Assembly (NCBI RefSeq): GCF_033115175.1
Contig: NC_084850.1
Location: forward strand, 17,577,218-17,641,217
Direction: 5' to 3'
From: Lepus europaeus
Taxonomy: Eukaryota > Chordata > Mammalia > Lagomorpha > Leporidae
Length of the DNA stretch: 64,000 bases
The position numbers were made by a program, and so were the translations under genes. This document shows positions 58,526-64,000 of this stretch, piece after piece. Each line of letters opens with the position of its first letter. Positions within the stretch are counted from its first letter, which is position 1. Below the pieces are notes generated by a model. That model saw only the letters and a program-made list of their open reading frames with translations, did not search any database and was not told the origin of the DNA.

Positions 58526-59563
58526 ATGCCAAAAAACAAACGTAGAAACCGAGGTAACAAGAGCAAGGAAGACACTATGATGCCCCCAAATGAACAAGAC
58601 ACCCCAATCCAAGATTATGAAGATGAAGAGATAGAGGAAATGCAAGAAGCGGATCTCAAAAAATTGATAAGAACATTAAGAAGTTCTCAAAAACAAATTC
58701 TTGAACTACAGAAATCCTTAATGGACAAGATAGAAAATCTCTCTCGTGAAAATGAAATATTAAGGAGGAATCAAAATGAAATGAAACAACTAGTAGAACA
58801 TAAAACTGTGATAGTGACAAAAAGCCACAATGAAATGAAGAACTCAATAGATCAAATGACAAACACATTAGAGAGCCTTAAAAACAGAATGGGTGAAGCA
58901 GAAGAGAGAATATCAGAATTAGAAGACAGAGAACAGGAAAGGAAACAGTCAAATCAAAGACAAGAAGAAGAAATCAGAAATCTAAAAAATACTGTCAGGA
59001 ATCTACAGGTTACTATTTAAAAAACCAACATTCGGGTTCTAGAAGTTCCTGAAGGCATGGAGAGGGAGAAAGGATTAGAAGGCCTTTTTAGTGAGATACT
59101 AGCAGAAAATTTCCCAGGTTTGGAGAAGTACAGAGACATCCTAGTACAAGAAGCACATAGAACCCCTAATAAACACAATCAAAAGAGATCCTCACCACAA
59201 CACATCGTAATCAAACTCACCACAGTGAAACACAAAGAAAAGATCCTAAAATGTACAAGAGAGAAACACCAGATTACTGTCAGAGGATCTCTAATTAGAC
59301 TCACAGCTGACTTCTCTTCAGAAACCCTACAAGCTAAGAGAGAATGGAAAGATATAGCCCAGGTACTAAGAGAGAAAAACTGCCAGCCCAGAATATTATA
59401 TCCTGCAAAGCTCTCATTTGTGAAAGAAGGTGAAATAAAGACCTTTCACAGCAAACAGAAATTGAAAGAATTTGTCGCCACTCGTCCAGCCCTGCAAAGG
59501 ATGCTTAAAGATGTCTTACATACAGAAACACAGAAACGCGGTCACCAATATGAAAGAAGGTAA
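58526..59563 (+). pseudogene. L1 ORF1 with one nonsense codon
   Basis: A 345-codon ORF1 (N-terminus, coiled coil, RRM, C-terminal domain), broken only by TAA at 59018-59020 (AAA in other copies), just before the RRM. The frame is otherwise continuous to TAA at 59561-59563. Confidence 0.93.
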
Positions 59564-59631
59564 AGGAAGGAAACCTCACAGCAAAAGATCACAGGAGTCT
59601 CAAACCATATATTAGAAAAAATCTTTGGCAA

Positions 59632-60337
59632 ATGACAGAGCAAAGTTACTCCTTCTCAATAGTCACATTGAATGTTAATGGCTTGAACTGTCCAGTTAAA
59701 AGACACCGATTGGCTGATTGGGTTAAGGAACAAAACCCATCTTTTTGCTGCTTACAAGAAACTCATCTTTCCAACAATGATGCATACAGTCTGAAAGTGA
59801 AAGGCTGGAAAAATATATACCATGCCAACAGAAATGAAAAACGAGCAGGAGTAGCCATCTTAATATCGGACAACATAAACTTTACCACAAAAACTGTCAG
59901 GAGAGACAAAGAGGGGCACTATTTAATGATTAAGGGACCCATTCAACAGGAAGATATAACGATTATCAATGTATATGCACCTAATTACAGGGCACCAGCT
60001 TATTTAAAAGACTTGTTAAGGGACTTAAAGGGAGACTTAGACCCCAACACAATAGTACTGGGGGACTTCAATACTCTACTCTCAGAGATAGACAGATCAT
60101 CAGGACAGAAGATCAACAAGGAGACAGTAGATTTAAATGACACTATAGCCCAAATGGATCTAACAGATATCTACAGAACATTTCACCCTGCATCTAAGGA
60201 CTTTACATTCTTCTCAGCAGTACATGGAATCTTCTCTAGGATTGACCACATACTAGGCCATAAAGCAAGTCTCAGCAAATTCAAGAGAATTAGAATCATA
60301 CCATGCAGCTTCTCAGACCATAAAGGAATGAAGTTGG
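59632..60337 (+). pseudogene. L1 ORF2 endonuclease domain, cut by element B
   Basis: The open frame covers the complete AP-like endonuclease of ORF2p, with LNVNGLN, QETH, GDFN, SRIDH and SDH motifs preserved. It is then interrupted: the frame runs into element B and ends at 60358-60360. Without the reverse transcriptase it is not functional. Confidence 0.9.
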
Positions 60338-61257
60338 GAAAATCCAAGATGGCGGAATAGGAAGGAAGCACATTGATATTCTTCGGCAAGACACAGGTTA
60401 ATAAAAGTGGAGATACTGCAGGGTCAAGGAAGAGTAGGGGGAGAAACAGCAGAGGAAACTCTTCCGGAACTAGTGATTCACAGTGGACCTGCGTGGAGAG
60501 CGTGGGAGCCCAAGTTCGGGACACCAGTAGCAGACTCAACGCACCAGCGCTGGAACGCGAGGTGAGCCGAACCTCCATAGCCCGAGACACCAGCGGGCAA
60601 GCGGAAAGAGGAGGCTAGAGGGAATGAGGCTTGAAACTCCGTGGGGAAAAGTTCACCAGGCTAACTAGAAGAGAGAGAGGGAAAAAAAAAGTGACCGATA
60701 CGGACACGAGTTTCTCTCTCTCCACTCACCCCTCAAGGGTGAGCAAGACAAAGAGCAGGCGCCATTTTGGACATACGTCATAAGCAGGGCGACCTCAGGT
60801 CTGCACCGGCCCTGAGCCTAGCAGAAAAACCTGACTCTGGGGGGAGGGGTGAAATAACTGGAGATTAGCATCTAACTTGGCAACCCAGTGGGAGACTGCA
60901 GGAGAATTGGAGCCCACACCGAGGGCAGCAGAGATTCCCTGTGTGGTCCTTGGGAAAGAGCTCCCAATCTCTGGCTCCTGTGGGTATATCATTTGCCTGC
61001 TAACTACCTCCAATTACATTCAGCTGTGCGGAATTACTTCCCTTTTGAATCAACAAAAGAAAGAGACATTTACCACACCTAACCTGGGAGTGTCATCTTG
61101 ACACACCCTCAACCCTGAGGAACCAAACACAGCTCTCAGTCCACACCCATCTCAAGCCTCTAAGGCTCCACCAAAAGCAGACAGTCCACTTAATCTAGAG
61201 TCATAGTATAACAAGAAAAAAAAAAACACCACAGTGAAGAAACCAAATATCTCCAAC
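60338..61257 (+). promoter_or_regulatory. Element B 5'UTR / internal promoter
   Basis: Nearly identical to 40838-41759: YY1-type site, CpG-rich region, splice-donor-like GAG|GTGAGC at 60559-60567, and the antisense frame starting at 60588-60590 on the minus strand, which here stays open into the L1 copy 4 sequence (135 codons in total). Confidence 0.75.
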
Positions 61258-62294
61258 ATGCCATACAACAAACGCAAAAACCGAGGTAACAAGAACAAGG
61301 AAGACACTATGACGCCCCCAAATGAAAAAGACACCCCAACTCAAGATTATGAAGATGATGAGATAGAAGAAATGCAAGAAGCAGATCTCAAAATATTGAT
61401 AAGAACATTAAGAAGTTCTCAAAAACAAATTCTTGAACTACAGAAATCCTTCATGGACAAGATAGAAAATCTCTCTCGTGAAAGTGAAATATTAAGGAGG
61501 AATCAAAATGAAATGAAACAACTAGTGGAACAAGAAATGGTGACTGTGACGAGAAATCATAATGAAATGAAGAGTTCAATAGATCAAATGACAAACACAT
61601 TAGAGAGCCTTAAAAACAGAATGGGCGAAGCAGAAGAGAGAATATCAGACTTAGAAGACAGAGAACAGGAAAGGAAACAGGCAAACCAAAGAAAAGAAGA
61701 AGAAATTAGAAATCTAAAAAATATTGTCGGGAATCTACAGGATACTATTAAAAAACCCAACATTTAGTTCTAGGAGTACCTGAAGGCATGGAGAGAGAGA
61801 AAGGATTAGAAGGCATTTTCAGTGAGATACTAGCAGAAAATTTCCCAGGTTTAGAGAAGGACAGAGGCATCTTAGTACAGGAAGCTTATAGAACCCCTAA
61901 TAAACATGACCAAAAGAGATCCTCTCCACGACACGTCATAATCAAACTCACCACAGTGAAACATAAAGAAAAGATTCTAAAAGGTGCAAGAGAGAAATGT
62001 CAGATTACTCTTAGAGGATCTCCAATTAGACTCACAGCAGACTTCTCATCAGAAACCCTACAAGCTAGAAGGGAATGGCGAGACATAGCCCAGGTACTAA
62101 GAGAGAAAAACTGCCAGCCCAGAATATTATATCCTGCAAAGCTCTCATTTGTGAATGAAGGTGAAATTAAGACTTTTCATAGCAAACAGAAACTGAAAGA
62201 ATTTGTTGCCACTCATCCTGCCCTGCAAAAGATGCTTAAAGATGTGTTACACACAGAAACACAGAAACATGGTCACCAATATGAAAGAAGGTAA
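61258..62294 (+). pseudogene. L1 ORF1 of element B, frameshifted
   Basis: Full ORF1 length (ATG 61258-61260 to TAA 62292-62294), with a 1-nt loss and change near 61764-61768 ('catttagttc' against 'cattcgggttc') that creates a stop at the start of the RRM. The second part stays open from 61788. Confidence 0.93.
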
Positions 62295-62332
62295 AGGAAG
62301 GAAACCTCACAGCAAAAGATCACAGGAAGCTC

Positions 62333-64000
62333 AATTTCTCTTTGACATAGAATTAAACTCTGATGCACTGTTAGAGCAATGTGTTAAAGTAATCTATTAT
62401 GTTCTCTTGATGTCTGTTAAATTCTAATTGTTCAAAAACAGCTGAATTTTTATTAAGAGCTATGGGTTATTTAACTATGTGCTTATTTTCAAAGACTTGA
62501 ATAATCACCTTGTAACAATGATCAAATTTGGTCTATGTTATGTCATGATTTTAAGGAATCTTAGTTCAACCAGATATTTTGGATTTTGATATTGGTCTAT
62601 TATGCTATGTTATATGTGCGTACATATTGTATGTCCACATGGGGAAATTTTATTAAGAGTTTTATTTTAAATGGCTTTTAGATAAGATTGTCCATAAATT
62701 TAAGCTGCTAAAATCAATCAAAGATACATTTTAATTTGTGTGACCTGAATCTGTGTATCATATGTTTTAAACTTGTTGGTAGAAAGAAACTAAAAACATT
62801 TTATATGGTTGTGCTTCAGTTTACTGGTTAAACAAACTACACCATCTTAGATATTTAAGAGGTGTTTTCAAATACATGATTCTTAAAATTTATAGAAGGC
62901 ATTGGACCTTCTGGTAAATGTTTTATTAAGTTCTTATCTAAGGGTTGAAACGGTTTGCTAAGTATTCATGTAATATTGCTATTGTCAGCAGGTGATCTAG
63001 GACTTGCTCCCTCATTTCTCTATTCTAAGCCCAACTTGTTCTTTCATTTCTCTATTCTCTTCAAGGTAGGGAACTAATTCTATTATGAAGGAATCTGTAG
63101 GACGCACAATTTAATCTTTAGACCTTATAAGAGATGGCTAACATTTTTCTGTAATAGCATAGCCAAAATAAGAGCTTAAATAATAATCTCATAGCTAGAT
63201 TCACATCGCCATCAGCGAAGTATACAGTAAGTAGAAAAAAAAAAAAACCTCCCTTTCAGACCAAAGGGAAAGAAAGTTTTAAAGTGAGAATATAATTTTC
63301 CTCATGGGCATTGTCTACCTTAGAAAAACTACTACAGAACATGCCTGTGACTATAGACTTGTAGTTCAGGCCACCGAAGATTAGAGATGGGACATGGGCA
63401 CTCCCTTGACTTGCATCCTCTGGTCTGCTTTAACAAAAACCAGGAGGAAAAGAAAGCTAGGCATCAGAAGCAATGGGTGGCAGGCCTATTAATGGCTGAT
63501 CTGTACGGTGATCTGCCCTCAAGGAGACCCAACAGGCCAGTCCACTGCAGTGGCTTTCAATGTGGTAAGTCTGGGCTTCAGCAGAAGTCAGCTTGTGAAG
63601 AGCCCTGGCAGCTCTGCCAAGAGTTGGATCACTGGAAATGGACCTGCCCTGGAGTCGAAGGATGCCCAGGTCAGAGCCACAGATCTTATTGGCTCCAAGC
63701 TGAAAAGCCCTTCACTCAGCCCAACTTCCAAAGTGACCACTGCAGCTGAGGGGATGGTCAAGTAGGGTCAGCAACATTGCAGGCAGAACTGTAAATTTCT
63801 TGTTAGAGATGCCACCTGCCTTTACCTGGCCAGCTCTCCTCCCAGGCCAGCCAAGTAATGAAAGTCAACAGAGTGCCTTCCCCTAGGAGGTGCACACCTC
63901 CCTTAGGATATACCCCATGTGAAGAGATAGATAGGTCTGGGCCTCTTAACTTACAAGGCCTAAAGCCCACCAGATTATTATCAAGCCCCTTCTGTCAGGT
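62333..64000 (+). other. Payload of element B
   Basis: Non-L1 sequence following the ORF1 spacer: AT-rich, no long frame to about 63380, an A13 tract at 63235-63247, then the gag-like segment and unidentified sequence to the window end. It matches element A closely. Confidence 0.85.
63387..63749 (+). pseudogene. ERV gag nucleocapsid-like remnant in element B
   Basis: 120-codon open frame equivalent to 46410-46772, with the same QEEKKARHQKQ stretch and a degenerate second knuckle (QLCQELDHWKWTC) whose first Cys is Trp. The overlapping 85-codon frame 63508-63765 is also open. A decayed captured fragment. Confidence 0.58.

Larger units (their letters stand above)
57762..60337 (+). mobile_element. 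L1 copy 4: 5' part, interrupted by composite element B
   Basis: 5'UTR from GGGGGGCGGAGCCAAGATGGCGG, ORF1, and ORF2 up to the end of the endonuclease domain. L1 homology stops at 60337, where element B begins. The rest of this L1, if it exists, lies past the window. Confidence 0.92.
60338..64000 (+). mobile_element. Composite element B (continues past window)
   Basis: Same order as element A: 5'UTR with YY1-type CCAAGATGGCGG (60343-60354), ORF1 (61258-62294), payload from about 62333 with the gag-like segment at 63387-63765. No nested insertion. The 3' end and TSD are outside the window. It shows the uninterrupted payload and so serves as the reference for A and C. Confidence 0.9.

Overview
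The window is mammalian nuclear DNA and almost certainly lagomorph, most likely rabbit. It holds many copies of the lagomorph C-SINE (tRNA-like head, CT-rich stretch, AAATAAAT-type tail) and a rabbit-type L1 lineage. No host gene with introns is recognised. The sequence is AT-rich intergenic or intronic DNA, heavily layered with retrotransposons. Between them lie older relics (MaLR/MLT1 LTRs, L2, MIR, a CR1/L3-type LINE) and some unique sequence.

Layout. 1-6.7 kb: C-SINEs, an L1 3' end on the minus strand, L2, and an old LTR followed by a tRNA-Leu-type primer-binding site. 6.7-11.5 kb: a 5'-truncated L1 interrupted by a processed copy of IDI1 (isopentenyl-diphosphate delta-isomerase). The copy keeps an open frame of 208 codons and ends in a C-SINE, all inside one 15-bp target-site duplication (TSD). 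11.5-15.4 kb: L2, MLT1/MaLR LTRs and C-SINEs. 15.46-22.64 kb: a full-length but mutated L1 with a perfect 15-bp TSD, inserted in an MLT1 LTR. 22.7-38 kb: a SINE cluster, ancient repeats and long unique stretches with transcription-factor-like motifs. 38-40.5 kb: a nested SINE with an apparent 3' transduction, and an L1 fragment on the minus strand. 40.8-47.7 kb: the composite element described below. 47.7-57.7 kb: SINEs, MIR, a 490-bp solo LTR split by a young C-SINE, an old L1 and a CR1/L3 relic. 57.8-60.3 kb: the 5' part of another L1 (5'UTR, ORF1, endonuclease). 60.3-64 kb: a second composite element that runs off the window.

Main discovery candidate: a non-autonomous composite retrotransposon built as L1 5'UTR + L1 ORF1 + a non-L1 payload of about 2 kb + L1 3'UTR. 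The payload contains a decayed class-I-ERV-like gag nucleocapsid segment. ORF2 is absent. Copy A (40838-47730) has a perfect 15-bp TSD and an intact ORF1. Copy B (from about 60338) has the same 5' junction. Copy C (43168-45678) is nested in A with its own perfect 15-bp TSD and a twin-priming inversion, and it carries a different payload variant. The same architecture therefore moved at least twice, like a half-LINE (HAL1-like) that would need ORF2 protein in trans. Whether a repeat library already lists it cannot be determined from the sequence alone.

How the parts relate: the L1s are the likely source of the enzymatic machinery that made the IDI1 retrocopy, the C-SINEs and the composite elements. 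Every clear TSD of these insertions is 11-15 bp next to an A-rich tail, as expected for L1 endonuclease-primed integration. No ORF2 in the window is intact.
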